Source: Geopseudomonas sagittaria
GTDB taxonomy: Bacteria; Pseudomonadota; Gammaproteobacteria; Pseudomonadales; Pseudomonadaceae
Length of the DNA: 64,000 nucleotides
Assembly: GCF_900115715.1 (NCBI RefSeq)
Contig: NZ_FOXM01000010.1
Coordinates: 109,421 to 173,420, forward strand
Direction of reading: 5' to 3'
Each line of letters begins with the position of its first letter. Within the stretch, counting starts at the first letter, position 1. Under the pieces are notes generated by a model. That model saw only the letters and a list, made by a program, of their open reading frames with translations. It was not told the DNA's origin and did not search any database. Shown here piece after piece: positions 1-8,968 of the stretch. The translations under genes were made by a program, and so were the position numbers.

Positions 1-243
1 ATCGACCTCGCTGCCCATGTTCCAGTAGTAGGTCTTGTCGGCCTTGATGGAGATGGTCAGCACCTGGGCATTATTGTCCTGCGGCAACGCCTCGCTGCCC
101 ACCTTGGGCAGGTCGACCTTGACCCCCTGGTTGAGCATCGGTGCGGTCACCATGAAGATCACCAGCAGCACTAGCATCACGTCGATATAGGGCACGACGT
201 TCATCTCGGCGACCGGCTTGCGTCTGTTGCGAATTCTGGCCAT
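1..243 (-). CDS. tolR: TolR, Tol-Pal system inner-membrane protein (3' end outside window)
   Basis: This is the N-terminal 81 residues of TolR, the ExbD/TolR-family partner of TolQ in the proton-driven Tol-Pal motor that constricts the outer membrane during division. The start MARIRNRRKPVAEMNVVPYI, a single membrane segment at about residues 17-38 and the membrane aspartate D21 (in PYIDVMLV, equivalent to the proton-path aspartate of E. coli TolR) are visible. The gene lies 8 bp downstream of tolQ and reads off the left edge, so its end cannot be seen. ATG at 243 is the start that gives the full conserved N-terminus. The identification is secure from the motif and the tolQ context. Confidence 0.95.
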   Translation of the reverse strand, partial: MARIRNRRKPVAEMNVVPYIDVMLVLLVIFMVTAPMLNQGVKVDLPKVGSEALPQDNNAQVLTISIKADKTYYWNMGSEVD

Positions 244-251
244 GAGGGGTC

Positions 252-947
252 TCAGTCGTCCGAGGTGTGCACCTTGCGATGCAGGATGGCCTGGAACTCA
301 TCGGCGAAGGTGTAGTAGCGGCCGATGAACATCTCGCCGCGCGCCGCAAAGCGGTTGTAGGCGATGACCGCCGGAATGGCGGCGAACAGGCCGATGGCGG
401 TGGCGATCAGCGCCTCGGCAATACCCGGCGCTACGGTGGCGAGGGTCGCCTGCTGCACCTGGGCCAGACCGCGGAACGAGTTCATGATCCCCCACACGGT
501 GCCGAACAGGCCGATGTACGGGCTGGTCGAGCCGACGGTGGCGAGGAACGGCAGGCTCTGCTCGAGCTTCTCTTCCTCGCGCGAGATGGCCACGCGCATG
601 GCGCGGTTGACGCCGTCCATCACCGCATCCGGGTCGACGCCCGGCTGCTGGCGCAGGCGCGAGAACTCCTTGAAGCCGGCGCGGAAGATCTGCTCGACGC
701 CGGAATCCGGGTCGGGGTTGCTGCCGGCCTGGCGATACAGCTTGGACAGGTCGATACCCGACCAGAAACGCTCCTCGAAGGTATCCAGCCCGCGCTTGGC
801 GGCACGCAGCAGACTGCTGCGCTGGAAAATCATGATCCACGAAGTGACCGAGGCAGCCACCAGGATCAGCATCACCAGTTGCACTACGAAACTGGCATTG
901 CTGATCAGGCTCCACATGGACATATGGTCAACGGCGTTGGCTTCCAC
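252..947 (-). CDS. tolQ: TolQ, Tol-Pal proton channel subunit
   Basis: TolQ (231 aa) is the MotA/TolQ/ExbB-family channel subunit that uses proton motive force to energise TolA and the Tol-Pal complex. Three hydrophobic segments lie at about residues 12-40, 134-156 and 172-195, with the large cytoplasmic loop between the first and second. The family motif TVGSTSPYIGLFGTVWGIM (about 137-155) is intact. The gene starts 2 bp after the ybgC stop and is followed closely by tolR, the standard ybgC-tolQ-tolR operon order. Length and sequence are normal for the family. Confidence 0.97.
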   Translation of the reverse strand: MEANAVDHMSMWSLISNASFVVQLVMLILVAASVTSWIMIFQRSSLLRAAKRGLDTFEERFWSGIDLSKLYRQAGSNPDPDSGVEQIFRAGFKEFSRLRQQPGVDPDAVMDGVNRAMRVAISREEEKLEQSLPFLATVGSTSPYIGLFGTVWGIMNSFRGLAQVQQATLATVAPGIAEALIATAIGLFAAIPAVIAYNRFAARGEMFIGRYYTFADEFQAILHRKVHTSDD

Positions 948-949
948 GC

Positions 950-1393
950 TTACTCTCCTGCAGGGGATAGACCCGCGCCGGCGAAGGCTGCACGCAGCGC
1001 TTCGGGTATGGCCCGGGGTTTGAAACTGTCGGCGCGCACACAGGCCACCATGATATGCCCTTCACAGAGCAGCGTCGCATCACTCGTCCGCCGCACCTGC
1101 TGGCGAAAACGCAGGCTGGCGCGATTGAGCTCGACGACCTCGGCACTGACCAGCAACTCGTCGTCCAGCCGCGCCGGCGCCAGGTAGCGCGCCTCGGCCG
1201 AATGCACGACGAACAGCAGGTTCTCCGCCGCCAGTTGCGACTGGGCACAGCCCAGTACACGCAACCATTCGGTGCGAGCCCGCTCCATGAACTTGAGGTA
1301 GTTGACGTAATAGACGACGCCGCCCGCGTCGGTGTCTTCGTAATAGACCCGACAGGCATGGGTGAACGGCTGTCCCTCGTGTTGCGCGCGCAT
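950..1393 (-). CDS. ybgC: YbgC, Tol-Pal-associated acyl-CoA thioesterase
   Basis: This 147-aa protein is a single hot-dog-fold 4-hydroxybenzoyl-CoA-type thioesterase. The signature [19 protein letters not shown] lies near residues 17-35; the aspartate in EDTDAGG (D20/D22) is the expected catalytic residue. In E. coli YbgC hydrolyses acyl-CoAs and associates with phospholipid-synthesis enzymes at the membrane. It is the first gene of the Tol-Pal operon, 2 bp before tolQ. The usual YHAxY after the motif reads YYVNY here, which I believe is the normal pseudomonad form. Confidence 0.94.
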   Translation of the reverse strand: MRAQHEGQPFTHACRVYYEDTDAGGVVYYVNYLKFMERARTEWLRVLGCAQSQLAAENLLFVVHSAEARYLAPARLDDELLVSAEVVELNRASLRFRQQVRRTSDATLLCEGHIMVACVRADSFKPRAIPEALRAAFAGAGLSPAGE

Positions 1394-1446
1394 ACTCTAG
1401 TCTCGGCTCCCCCGGTTGCCAACGGCCGTGGCAACTATTTTTTCCG

Positions 1447-2496
1447 TCAGTCGTCGACGCCAGACAGGTCGGCATCACTGGTTTGGCTCAGGCGCCCCGG
1501 CACATTGAGGCCGAAGTGCAGATAGGCGTGGCGGGTCACCACCCGCCCGCGCGGTGTGCGCATGATGTAGCCCTGCTGGATCAGGTAGGGCTCGAGCACG
1601 TCCTCGATGGTGTGACGCTCCTCGCTGATCGCCGCCGCCAAGCTGTCGATGCCCACCGGACCGCCATCGAACTTGTCGATCATGGTCAGCAGCAGGCGGC
1701 GGTCCTGGTGGTCGAAACCGTGGGCGTCGATGTCCAGCAGGTTCAGCGCGCGATCGGCAATCGCCAGACTGATCTCGCCCTGGCCGCGCACCTCGGCGAA
1801 GTCGCGCACCCGCCGCAGCAGGCGGTTGGCGATACGCGGCGTGCCGCGGGCGCGCCGGGCGATCTCGTAGGCGCCCTCGGCATCGATGGGCAGGCCGAGA
1901 ATCCCCGCCGAACGGCTGACGATGGTCGACAGATCCGCCACGTTGTAGAACTCCAGACGCTGGACGATGCCGAAGCGGTCACGCAGCGGGTTGGTCAGCA
2001 TGCCGGCGCGCGTGGTCGCGCCGATCAGGGTGAAGGGCGGCAGGTCGAGCTTGATCGAGCGCGCCGCCGGCCCCTCGCCGATCATGATGTCGAGCTGGTA
2101 GTCCTCCATCGCCGGGTACAGCACCTCCTCGACGATCGGCGACAACCGATGGATCTCGTCGACGAACAGCACGTCGCCCGGCTCGAGGTTGGTCAGCAGC
2201 GCCGCCAGATCGCCGGGGCGCTCCAGCACCGGGCCGGAGGTGCTCTTGATCGACACGCCCATTTCCTGGGCGATGATATTGGCCAGGGTGGTCTTGCCCA
2301 GCCCCGGCGGGCCGAAAATCAGCGTGTGGTCCAACGCCTCGCTGCGCCCGCGGGCGGCCTGGATGAACAGCTCCATCTGCTCGCGCACGCCGGGCTGGCC
2401 GATGTACTCGGCCAGCTTCAGCGGGCGGATGGCGCGATCCTGCTGCTCCTCGCGCTCGCGCGGAGCAGCCGTGATCAGGCGGTCGGCTTCAATCAT
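1447..2496 (-). CDS. ruvB: RuvB, Holliday junction branch-migration ATPase
   Basis: RuvB (349 aa) is the AAA+ hexameric motor that drives branch migration of Holliday junctions together with RuvA. Walker [10 protein letters not shown] is at residues 62-70, Walker B with DEIH at 113-116, and the sensor region ATTRAGML at about 161. The C-terminal winged-helix DNA-binding domain is complete. It is the last gene of the ruvC-ruvA-ruvB cluster, 18 bp after ruvA, and 53 bp upstream of ybgC. Length and motifs are standard. Confidence 0.98.
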   Translation of the reverse strand: MIEADRLITAAPREREEQQDRAIRPLKLAEYIGQPGVREQMELFIQAARGRSEALDHTLIFGPPGLGKTTLANIIAQEMGVSIKSTSGPVLERPGDLAALLTNLEPGDVLFVDEIHRLSPIVEEVLYPAMEDYQLDIMIGEGPAARSIKLDLPPFTLIGATTRAGMLTNPLRDRFGIVQRLEFYNVADLSTIVSRSAGILGLPIDAEGAYEIARRARGTPRIANRLLRRVRDFAEVRGQGEISLAIADRALNLLDIDAHGFDHQDRRLLLTMIDKFDGGPVGIDSLAAAISEERHTIEDVLEPYLIQQGYIMRTPRGRVVTRHAYLHFGLNVPGRLSQTSDADLSGVDD

Positions 2497-2514
2497 CTGG
2501 GGTCATCCACGGGT

Positions 2515-3117
2515 TCAGGCCATGCCCTTGAGGGCACGGCGGATCAGTTCTTCGCTGGACAGATCGTCCTCGTCCACCAGACTGACGGCGCGACTGGCCT
2601 CCGCCGGCTTGAAGCCGAGGGCCACCAGGGCGCTCACCGCATCGCTCTGTGCGCTTGAGACCGCCGCCGCGCGCGCAGGTTCCACCAGCGGGGCGATCGA
2701 CGGCATCGACTCCCAGACCTTGAAGCGATCCTTGAGCTCGACCAGCAGACGCTCGGCGGTCTTCTTGCCGACGCCCGGCACCCGGGTCAGCGCCGAGGTA
2801 TCCTCCGCCTGCACGCAGCGCACCAGTTCATCCACCTCCAGCGCCGACATCAGCGCCAGCGCCAGCTTGGGGCCGACGCCGTTGAGGCGGATCAGCTCGC
2901 GGAACAACTCGCGCTCGCGCTTGCTGGAGAAACCATAGAGCAGCTGGGCGTCCTCGCGCACCACCAGATGGGTGTGCAGGGTCAGCGGCTCGCCGAGGCT
3001 CGGCAGGCGGTACAGGGTGGTCATCGGCACTTCCAGCTCGTAGCCGACGCCATTGACGTCAACCAGCAGGTGGGGCGGTTGCTTTTCCGCCAAGGTGCCG
3101 CGCAGGCGTCCGATCAT
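2515..3117 (-). CDS. ruvA: RuvA, Holliday junction recognition subunit
   Basis: RuvA (200 aa) binds four-way junctions as a tetramer and loads RuvB. The N-terminal OB-fold begins [12 protein letters not shown]. Helix-hairpin-helix segments are visible around [17 protein letters not shown] and [20 protein letters not shown]. The C-terminal RuvB-contacting domain (about 150-200) contains [17 protein letters not shown]. The gene sits between ruvC and ruvB with 18-bp gaps on each side, consistent with one transcript. Confidence 0.98.
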   Translation of the reverse strand: MIGRLRGTLAEKQPPHLLVDVNGVGYELEVPMTTLYRLPSLGEPLTLHTHLVVREDAQLLYGFSSKRERELFRELIRLNGVGPKLALALMSALEVDELVRCVQAEDTSALTRVPGVGKKTAERLLVELKDRFKVWESMPSIAPLVEPARAAAVSSAQSDAVSALVALGFKPAEASRAVSLVDEDDLSSEELIRRALKGMA

Positions 3118-3135
3118 GCTGTGCTGTCCTTCGAA

Positions 3136-3660
3136 TCAGAGACGCAGCCGGCCGCCGCGCCGGCGCGCGGTGGACAGGCCATGGGGAAGCAGGCTCTGCC
3201 GGTGATGGGCGTGGCAGAGGGCGATGGCCAGGGCATCGGAGGCGTCGATCTGCGGCTTCTGCACCAGCCCCAGCAGATGCATGACCATCAGCTGCACCTG
3301 CTGCTTGTCCGCCGCGCCGGTGCCGACGATGGCCTGCTTGACCTGGGTGGCTGTGTACTCGGCCACCGCCAGCCCCTCCTCGACCGCCGCGACCAGCGCC
3401 GCGCCGCGGGCCTGGCCGAGCTTGAGGGCCGAGTCGGCGTTGCGCGACATGAACACCTGCTCGATGCCCAGCATCACCGGCCCGTGCAGGCGAATCACCT
3501 CGCGCACCCCGCGATAGACCTTCTGCAGGCGCTCGGGCAGTGGCCCGTCGCCGGTGCGGATGCAGCCCGAGGCCACGTACTCGCAGCCGCGCCCGGTGTC
3601 GCGCACCACGCCGTAGCCGGTGATGCGCGAACCGGGGTCGATACCGAGAATCAGGGTCAT
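3136..3660 (-). CDS. ruvC: RuvC, Holliday junction resolvase
   Basis: RuvC (174 aa) is the dimeric RNase H-fold endonuclease that cuts Holliday junctions symmetrically. The acidic catalytic residues are visible: D8 ([14 protein letters not shown]), E67 (LGIEQVFM), D139 and D142 ([10 protein letters not shown]). It is the first gene of ruvC-ruvA-ruvB. The upstream gap contains the yebC terminator and then a likely sigma-70 promoter, so the ruv cluster is probably transcribed from its own start. No LexA-type CTG-N10-CAG box was seen in front of it. Confidence 0.97.
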   Translation of the reverse strand: MTLILGIDPGSRITGYGVVRDTGRGCEYVASGCIRTGDGPLPERLQKVYRGVREVIRLHGPVMLGIEQVFMSRNADSALKLGQARGAALVAAVEEGLAVAEYTATQVKQAIVGTGAADKQQVQLMVMHLLGLVQKPQIDASDALAIALCHAHHRQSLLPHGLSTARRRGGRLRL

Positions 3661-3731
3661 GCGGAGTCATCCAGCCGAGGCGAGCAGCGGCCGACCACCA
3701 TCGATGGCCACTGTCTATTTATCCAGCCGCG

Positions 3732-3760
3732 AGTATAGGTGGGGCATGCTGCGCCGTCAC
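3732..3760 (-). promoter_or_regulatory. Predicted sigma-70 promoter for ruvCAB
   Basis: On the minus strand a -35-like GTGACG (3760-3755) and a -10 TATACT (3737-3732) are separated by 17 bp. They lie about 70 bp upstream of the ruvC start and just past the yebC terminator. The -10 matches consensus at five of six positions. Function is inferred from sequence only. Confidence 0.55.
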
Positions 3761-3791
3761 GTCCGGCAAGCCGGCCCATGACGCCTCTCCC

Positions 3792-3827
3792 AAAAACAAA
3801 GCCGGAAGAGAATTCCCCCTTCCGGCT
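3792..3827 (-). terminator. Rho-independent terminator of yebC
   Basis: On the minus strand, a perfect 9-bp stem AGCCGGAAG/CTTCCGGCT (arms 3819-3827 and 3800-3808) is followed by the T-rich tract TTTGTTTTT. It begins about 26 bp after the yebC stop and separates the aspS-yebC unit from ruvCAB. Confidence 0.85.
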
Positions 3828-3853
3828 GTGCATGCCCCAGAGGATCGCCGGAG

Positions 3854-4603
3854 TCAGCCGAGCTGTTCCATGATCTCGTCGGGAATCTCGGCGTTGTGGT
3901 AGACGTTCTGCACGTCGTCGAGATCCTCGAGCATGTCGATCAGCTTGAGCACCTTCTGCGCGGTTTCCAGATCGGCAACCGGCGCGGTGATCGACGGGAT
4001 CATCGCCACCTCGGCCTCGTCGCCCTTGAAGCCAGCGGCGGTCAGCGCCTCGTTGACCGACAGAAAGTCGGCAAAGCTGGTGAACACGTCCACCGAGCCG
4101 TCGTCGTTGGTGACGATGTCGTCGGCACCGGCCTCCAGCGCCGCCTCCATCAGGGCCTCCTCGTTGACGCCCGGAGCGAAGCTGATCTGCCCCTTGCGGT
4201 CGAACATGTAGGCCACCGAGCCATCGGTACCCAGGTTGCCGCCGCACTTGCTGAAGGCGTGGCGCACTTCGGCCGCGGTGCGGTTGCGGTTGTCGGTCAT
4301 CGCCTCGATGATGATCGCCACGCCGCTCGGCGCGTAGCCTTCGTAGCTCAGCTCGACCATGTTGTCGGCTTCGCTGGAGCCGGCGCCGCGGGCGATGGCG
4401 CGCTCGATGGTGTCGCGGGTCATGTTGGCGGTCAGCGCCTTGTCCACCGCCAGGCGCAGGCGCGGGTTGTCGGCCGGCACGCCGCCACCGTGCTTGGCCG
4501 CGACGGTCAGTTCGCGGATCAGCTTGGTGAAGATCTTGCCGCGCTTGGCGTCCTGACGTTCCTTACGGTGTTTGATGTTGGCCCATTTGGAATGACCTGC
4601 CAT
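3854..4603 (-). CDS. yebC: YebC/PmpR-family protein
   Basis: This 249-aa protein begins [20 protein letters not shown], the hallmark of the YebC/TACO1 family, and is full length. Family members have been described as DNA-binding regulators (PmpR in P. aeruginosa, acting on the pqs quorum-sensing genes) and more recently as ribosome-associated factors that relieve stalling at proline-rich stretches. Which role applies here cannot be read from sequence. It lies 89 bp downstream of aspS, upstream of ruvC, with its own terminator. The ATG at 4603 is chosen because the conserved N-terminus starts there; a longer open frame upstream overlaps aspS and is not real. Confidence 0.93.
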   Translation of the reverse strand: MAGHSKWANIKHRKERQDAKRGKIFTKLIRELTVAAKHGGGVPADNPRLRLAVDKALTANMTRDTIERAIARGAGSSEADNMVELSYEGYAPSGVAIIIEAMTDNRNRTAAEVRHAFSKCGGNLGTDGSVAYMFDRKGQISFAPGVNEEALMEAALEAGADDIVTNDDGSVDVFTSFADFLSVNEALTAAGFKGDEAEVAMIPSITAPVADLETAQKVLKLIDMLEDLDDVQNVYHNAEIPDEIMEQLG

Positions 4604-4692
4604 GACTCTCTCCGTCGTGTTGCTGGTGGATCTTGTCTTTTGCTGCCCCTGAATCGAAGGAGCCTGGCAAAACCAGGCTCCTGTCGGTCGGC

Positions 4693-6468
4693 TTATTCGG
4701 CCTTGGGCTGCTCGCGCAGGCGAATGTTCAGCTCGCGCAACTGCTTGCTGTCCACGGTGCCCGGCGCCTGAGTCATCACGCAGGCGGCGCTCTGGGTTTT
4801 CGGGAAGGCGATGACGTCGCGGATCGAATGGGATCCGGTCATCAGCATCACCAGACGGTCCAGACCGAAGGCCAGACCACCGTGCGGCGGCGCACCGAAC
4901 TTCAGGGCGTCGAGCAGGAAGCCGAACTTCTCCTGCTGCTCGGCCTCGTCGATGCCGAGGATGCGGAATACCGCCTCCTGCATGTCCTTGCGATGGATAC
5001 GGATCGAACCGCCACCCAGCTCGGTGCCGTTGAGCACCATGTCGTAGGCGCGCGACAGGGCGGCACCCGGATTGGCGGCCAGCTCTTGCGGCGAGCACTT
5101 GGGCGCGGTGAACGGGTGGTGCAGCGCGGAGAACGAACCGTCGTCGTTTTCCTCGAACATCGGGAAGTCGACCACCCACATCGGCGCCCACTGGCAGGTG
5201 AGCAGGTTGAGGTCGTGGCCGAGCTTGATGCGCAGGGCACCGAGGGCTTCGGAAACAATCTTGGCCTTGTCGGCGCCGAAGAACACGATGTCGCCATCGA
5301 CCGCGCCGACGCGATCGAGGATCACGTTGAGGTTGGCCTCGGGGATGTTCTTGACGATCGGCGACTGCAGGCCTTCGACGCCCTTGGCGCGCTCGTTGAC
5401 CTTGATGTAGGCCAGGCCCTTGGCACCGTAGATGCCGACGAACTTGGTGTAGTCGTCGATCTGCTTGCGCGGCATGCTCGCGCCGCCCGGTACGCGCAGG
5501 GCGGTCACGCGGCACTTGGGATCGTTGGCCGGACCGGCGAACACCTTGAATTCCACGTCCTTGAGCTGGTCCTCGACATCGACCAGTTCCATCGGGATGC
5601 GCAGGTCCGGCTTGTCTGAACCGTAGCGGCGCATGGCCTCGGCGTAGGGCATGTGCGGGAATTCACCGAACTCGACGTCGAGCACTTCCTTGAACAGCTT
5701 GCGGATCATCTTCTCGGTCAGGCCGATGATGTCGTCTTCGTCGAGGAAGCTGGTCTCGATGTCGATCTGGGTGAATTCCGGCTGACGGTCGGCACGCAGG
5801 TCCTCGTCGCGGAAGCACTTGGCGATCTGGTAGTAGCGGTCGAAGCCGGCGACCATCAGCAGCTGCTTGAACAGCTGCGGCGACTGCGGCAGGGCGAAGA
5901 AGCTGCCGGCGTGGGTGCGGCTCGGCACCAGGTAGTCGCGCGCGCCTTCCGGGGTGGCGCGGGTGAGGATCGGCGTCTCGACGTCGAGGAAGCCGTTGTC
6001 GTCCAGGTAGCGACGGATGCTGCTGGTGATGCTCGAGCGCAGCTTGAGCTTCTCGGCCATCTCCGGGCGACGCAGATCGATGAAGCGGTAGCGCAGGCGG
6101 GTTTCCTCGCCGACGTCGGTGTACTCGTTGAGCGGGAACGGCGGGGTTTCCGCCTCGTTGAGCACTTCCAGCTCGTAGCCGAGCACCTCGATGGCGCCGG
6201 AGGCCATGTTCGGGTTGACCGCGCCGGCCGGGCGCAGGCGCACCTTGCCGGTCAGCTTGACCACGTACTCGCTGCGCACGCGGTCGGCCTTGGCGAAGGT
6301 CTCGGCGCGATCCGGGTCGAACACCACCTGGGCCAGACCTTCACGGTCGCGGATGTCGAGGAAAATCACCCCGCCGTGGTCGCGACGGCGATGTACCCAG
6401 CCGCACAGGGTGACTTCCTGGCCGTCCAGGCTTTCGTTGAGTTGGCCGCAATAGTGGCTGCGCATCAT
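4693..6468 (-). CDS. aspS: Aspartyl-tRNA synthetase
   Basis: AspS (591 aa) charges tRNA-Asp, and in pseudomonads often also tRNA-Asn (non-discriminating form). The N-terminal OB-fold anticodon-binding domain begins [19 protein letters not shown]. The class II catalytic core includes motif 2 ([18 protein letters not shown]), the bacterial GAD insertion, and motif 3 ([16 protein letters not shown]) near the C-terminus. The start at 6468 gives the usual pseudomonad length; an in-frame codon 18 bp upstream is rejected because the conserved MMRSHY begins here. A TATAAT hexamer on the minus strand at 6615-6610 may be its -10. Confidence 0.97.
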   Translation of the reverse strand: MMRSHYCGQLNESLDGQEVTLCGWVHRRRDHGGVIFLDIRDREGLAQVVFDPDRAETFAKADRVRSEYVVKLTGKVRLRPAGAVNPNMASGAIEVLGYELEVLNEAETPPFPLNEYTDVGEETRLRYRFIDLRRPEMAEKLKLRSSITSSIRRYLDDNGFLDVETPILTRATPEGARDYLVPSRTHAGSFFALPQSPQLFKQLLMVAGFDRYYQIAKCFRDEDLRADRQPEFTQIDIETSFLDEDDIIGLTEKMIRKLFKEVLDVEFGEFPHMPYAEAMRRYGSDKPDLRIPMELVDVEDQLKDVEFKVFAGPANDPKCRVTALRVPGGASMPRKQIDDYTKFVGIYGAKGLAYIKVNERAKGVEGLQSPIVKNIPEANLNVILDRVGAVDGDIVFFGADKAKIVSEALGALRIKLGHDLNLLTCQWAPMWVVDFPMFEENDDGSFSALHHPFTAPKCSPQELAANPGAALSRAYDMVLNGTELGGGSIRIHRKDMQEAVFRILGIDEAEQQEKFGFLLDALKFGAPPHGGLAFGLDRLVMLMTGSHSIRDVIAFPKTQSAACVMTQAPGTVDSKQLRELNIRLREQPKAE

Positions 6469-6779
6469 GATCGGTTCGCTTCTCAAAAGTCAGTCGTAGA
6501 TTCCGCACGGCGGTCGATCCGCGGCTGCCAGGCAACCGCTGCCGCCACAGGCGCCGGCCTGCCGCAAAATTGCGGGCGACGACAGGCCTTGCCGTGACAA
6601 AGGGCGGGGATTATAGCCTGAAACAATCCCGCGGCGCAGGCCCCGCGCCCGGCAACCACAGCCACAGGCGCGCACGGCACTTTTCCACCCGCCAGGCGGT
6701 GCGGCAGTGGATTTCCCGCTACCCGCTCATGCTAGTCTCTCGGCATTCAAGGCCCGAGATGCCACAGAGGGAGAGCTCC
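6469..6779. other. Divergent intergenic region between aspS and the Dps-like gene
   Basis: This 311-bp gap has no convincing gene. On the minus strand a perfect TATAAT (6615-6610) lies about 140 bp upstream of aspS, without a clear -35. On the plus strand TGCTAGTCT at about 6730-6738 could be an extended -10 for the Dps-like gene, and the AGGGAGAG ribosome-binding site lies at about 6768-6775. Short open frames crossing the gap show no recognisable product. Confidence 0.5.
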
Positions 6780-7250
6780 ATGCAGATCAATATCGGAATT
6801 GCCGAACAGGACCGCGCCGCCATTGCCGAGGGTCTGTCGCGCCTGCTGGCCGACACCTACACCCTGTACCTGAAGACCCACAACTTTCACTGGAACGTCA
6901 CCGGGCCGATGTTCAATACCCTGCACCTGATGTTCGAGGCGCAGTACAACGAACTGGCCCTGGCGGTGGACCTGATCGCCGAACGCATCCGCGCCCTCGG
7001 CTTCCCGGCGCCCGGCACCTACGCGGCCTACGCGCGCCTGTCCTCGATCAAGGAAGAGGAAGGCGTGCCGAATGCCCAGGAGATGATCAAGCTGCTGGTG
7101 CAGGGCCAGGAAGCGGTGGTGCGCACCGCCCGCGGCATCTTCCCGCTGCTGGAAAAGGTCAGCGACGAGCCGACCGCCGACCTGCTGACCCAGCGCATGC
7201 AGGTACACGAAAAGACCGCCTGGATGCTGCGCAGCCTGCTCGAGGGCTGA
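6780..7250 (+). CDS. Dps-family ferritin-like DNA-binding/iron-storage protein
   Basis: A 156-aa Dps/bacterioferritin-like miniferritin. The ferroxidase-site signature [14 protein letters not shown] (about residues 31-44) and [22 protein letters not shown] (about 47-68) match the Dps family, whose dodecamers oxidise Fe(II) with peroxide and protect DNA. No basic N-terminal DNA-binding tail is visible, so iron detoxification rather than nucleoid binding is favoured. ATG at 6780 follows an AGGGAGAG ribosome-binding site; an upstream in-frame extension is unlikely. A GC-rich hairpin (7262-7293) follows without a T-run. The position corresponds to PA0962 of P. aeruginosa. Confidence 0.9.
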   Translation: MQINIGIAEQDRAAIAEGLSRLLADTYTLYLKTHNFHWNVTGPMFNTLHLMFEAQYNELALAVDLIAERIRALGFPAPGTYAAYARLSSIKEEEGVPNAQEMIKLLVQGQEAVVRTARGIFPLLEKVSDEPTADLLTQRMQVHEKTAWMLRSLLEG

Positions 7251-7538
7251 GCCAGCGCCTGACGCGAGGGGCCGCCGGCCACGCCCCTCGCGTGCCTTCT
7301 ACGGCCCTGCCGGGGAGCTCACCCTGCGCTCGGCAGCGCCCTGTCGCACGGCGCAATTGAGCGCCCGCAGCCTTTACGGTTAAATAGCCGCCGCGCCAAG
7401 GCAGCTCGCTTATCGTTTGCCGAGCCTGTCCCGCGCCGTCCGGCCTGACCCGAACACCTTGGCGCCATCCATTTCCGCCTCGCCGTCGTCTTGTCCGGAC
7501 GCAATCGTCTGTGTCTGTTGGTTACCAAGGTGAAATCT

Positions 7539-8216
7539 TTGAGCATATTGAAAACCGTCCACCTCTTGTCGGGCGCGGCCGCCCTGCTGCTGTCCATCGT
7601 TCCCAGCCTGCGTGCCGACGCCCTGCCCTGGCTGCAACAGCCGGACTCCCTGTACCTGGCCTTCACCGGCCTGGCCAACCTGCTGGTCGCCCCGCTGATC
7701 GGTGGCGCCCGCCAGCGTCTGCAGGGTGCCGCCAGCAGCCTGCTGGTCCTCGCCGTGGTCCTGCAAAGCCTGGCGCTGATGGTGCCGCTGCACAGCATCG
7801 GCGGGCAGCCGGCGGAGCTGTTCACCCTGCTGGCCGTCGCCCTAGCCGCCCTCATGCAACTGCTTCCGCAACCGAGTGCCGCCGCCGCGACTGCCGCGCC
7901 GGCGCCTCAGCCGACCGAACCGTCTCGTCCGGCCAAGACCGCCAGCCCGAGCGTCAAGACTCCCGCCACCAAGGCGACCGCCGCCACCCGCCGTGGCGAA
8001 ACGGACGGCGCGCGCGAGACCGGCACGGTGAAGTGGTTCAACACCTCCAAGGGCTTCGGCTTCATCTCCCGCGACAGCGGTGACGACATCTTCGTGCACT
8101 TTCGCGCCATCCGTGGCGAAGGCCACCGGGTACTGGTCGAAGGCCAGCGCGTGGAGTTCGCCGTGGTCCAGCGCGACAAGGGGCTGCAGGCCGAGGACGT
8201 GACGATCATTGACTGA
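7539..8216 (+). CDS. Membrane protein with C-terminal cold-shock domain
   Basis: A 225-aa protein in two parts. The N-terminal ~115 residues have several hydrophobic segments (for example [15 protein letters not shown] and [18 protein letters not shown]). An Ala/Pro/Thr-rich linker follows, then a C-terminal cold-shock domain (about 160-225) with RNP1 KGFGFIS and RNP2 DIFVHF intact. Free cold-shock proteins are about 70 aa, so this is a membrane-tethered nucleic-acid-binding protein (compare PA0961). The TTG at 7539 is chosen because AAGG lies 8 bp before it; GTG at 7530 or TTG at 7491 are alternatives. A long 5' leader may matter for cold regulation. The physiological role is unknown. Confidence 0.8.
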   Translation: MSILKTVHLLSGAAALLLSIVPSLRADALPWLQQPDSLYLAFTGLANLLVAPLIGGARQRLQGAASSLLVLAVVLQSLALMVPLHSIGGQPAELFTLLAVALAALMQLLPQPSAAAATAAPAPQPTEPSRPAKTASPSVKTPATKATAATRRGETDGARETGTVKWFNTSKGFGFISRDSGDDIFVHFRAIRGEGHRVLVEGQRVEFAVVQRDKGLQAEDVTIID

Positions 8217-8230
8217 TCCGCCCTCTCCAC

Positions 8231-8267
8231 AACGACAGAGCCCGCCAATTTGGCGGGCTCTGTCGTT
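8231..8267. terminator. Bidirectional terminator between the cold-shock gene and slyX
   Basis: A perfect 17-bp inverted repeat (8231-8247 and 8251-8267, loop ATT) sits between two convergent genes. The stem has a GC core (GAGCCCGCC) flanked by ACGACA, and lacks a long T-run on either strand. Its position and strength suggest termination in both directions. Confidence 0.7.
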
Positions 8268-8280
8268 ATGGAGGGGCGAC

Positions 8281-8487
8281 TCAATAGTGCGGCGGCGGAG
8301 CCTCATCCTCCACCGGGCCGATCTGCCCGGCCAGATCGGCCTGACGGGTGGCCAGCGCCTCGATCTGCCGCTGCAGGCGCTCGATCAGCCGGTTCTGCAC
8401 CAGCAGCTCGTCGCTGAGCTGCTGCAGGGCATCGTCCTGGAACGCCAGACGGGTTTCCAGCTCGGTAACGCGCAGCTCCAGGCTCAT
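8281..8487 (-). CDS. slyX: SlyX family protein
   Basis: A 68-aa SlyX homologue: a short, highly charged coiled-coil (MSLELRVTELETRLAFQDDA to about residue 50) ending in the family's PPPHY tail. The biochemical role of SlyX is unknown. Its start overlaps the stop of the upstream HIT-family gene by 4 bp (ATGA), so translation is probably coupled. The same HIT-slyX pair occurs in P. aeruginosa (PA0959-PA0960). Confidence 0.92.
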   Translation of the reverse strand: MSLELRVTELETRLAFQDDALQQLSDELLVQNRLIERLQRQIEALATRQADLAGQIGPVEDEAPPPHY

Positions 8488-8918
8488 ACGGCCTCCTGGG
8501 CGAAGCGGAAGTCTGCGGAACTCAGCACCAGCTTCAGCCGGTCGCGCATTTCCTTCACCTCATCCTCGCTATACGGCTGCGCCGGCTGGTGCCCCCACAC
8601 CGGCGCCGGCCAGGCGGCATCGCCGCGACGGCGGGCGATCACGTGCATGTGCAGCTGGCTGACCATGTTGCCGAGGCTGGCGACGTTCATCTTGTCGGCC
8701 TTGAAGGTGTCCTTGAGCACTTCGGCGAGCAGATGGGTCTCGCGCCACAGCGAACGCTGGTCGGCTTCGTCCAGCTGGAACAGCTCGCTGACCTCCTCGC
8801 GGCGCGGCACCAGGATGAACCAGGGATAGTTGGCGTCATTCATCAGCAGCAGGCGGCACAGCGGGAAGTCACCGACGTGCAGGGTGTCCTGCTGCAGGCG
8901 GGGATCGAGGGCAAACAT
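8484..8918 (-). CDS. HIT family protein
   Basis: A 144-aa histidine-triad protein beginning MFALDPRLQQDTLHVGDFPL. The HIT motif reads QLHMHVI, so the first histidine of the triad HxHxHxx is glutamine while the middle catalytic-type histidine is kept. HIT enzymes hydrolyse or transfer nucleotides from dinucleoside phosphates or aminoacyl-AMP; the substrate here is unknown. It overlaps slyX by 4 bp and lies 50 bp downstream of the sensor kinase gene, which may belong to a separate transcript. Confidence 0.88.
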   Translation of the reverse strand: MFALDPRLQQDTLHVGDFPLCRLLLMNDANYPWFILVPRREEVSELFQLDEADQRSLWRETHLLAEVLKDTFKADKMNVASLGNMVSQLHMHVIARRRGDAAWPAPVWGHQPAQPYSEDEVKEMRDRLKLVLSSADFRFAQEAV

Positions 8919-8968
8919 GGCGGCATCTCCTTGTGGTTCGGCGCTGCGCGCCAGTTTGCCACAGCTCG

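Noticed and set aside
1419..1446. A GTTGCC/GGCAAC hairpin followed by TATTTTTTCC on the plus strand
   Set aside because: It looks like a rho-independent terminator but no plus-strand gene precedes it. It lies in the ruvB-ybgC gap on the opposite strand.
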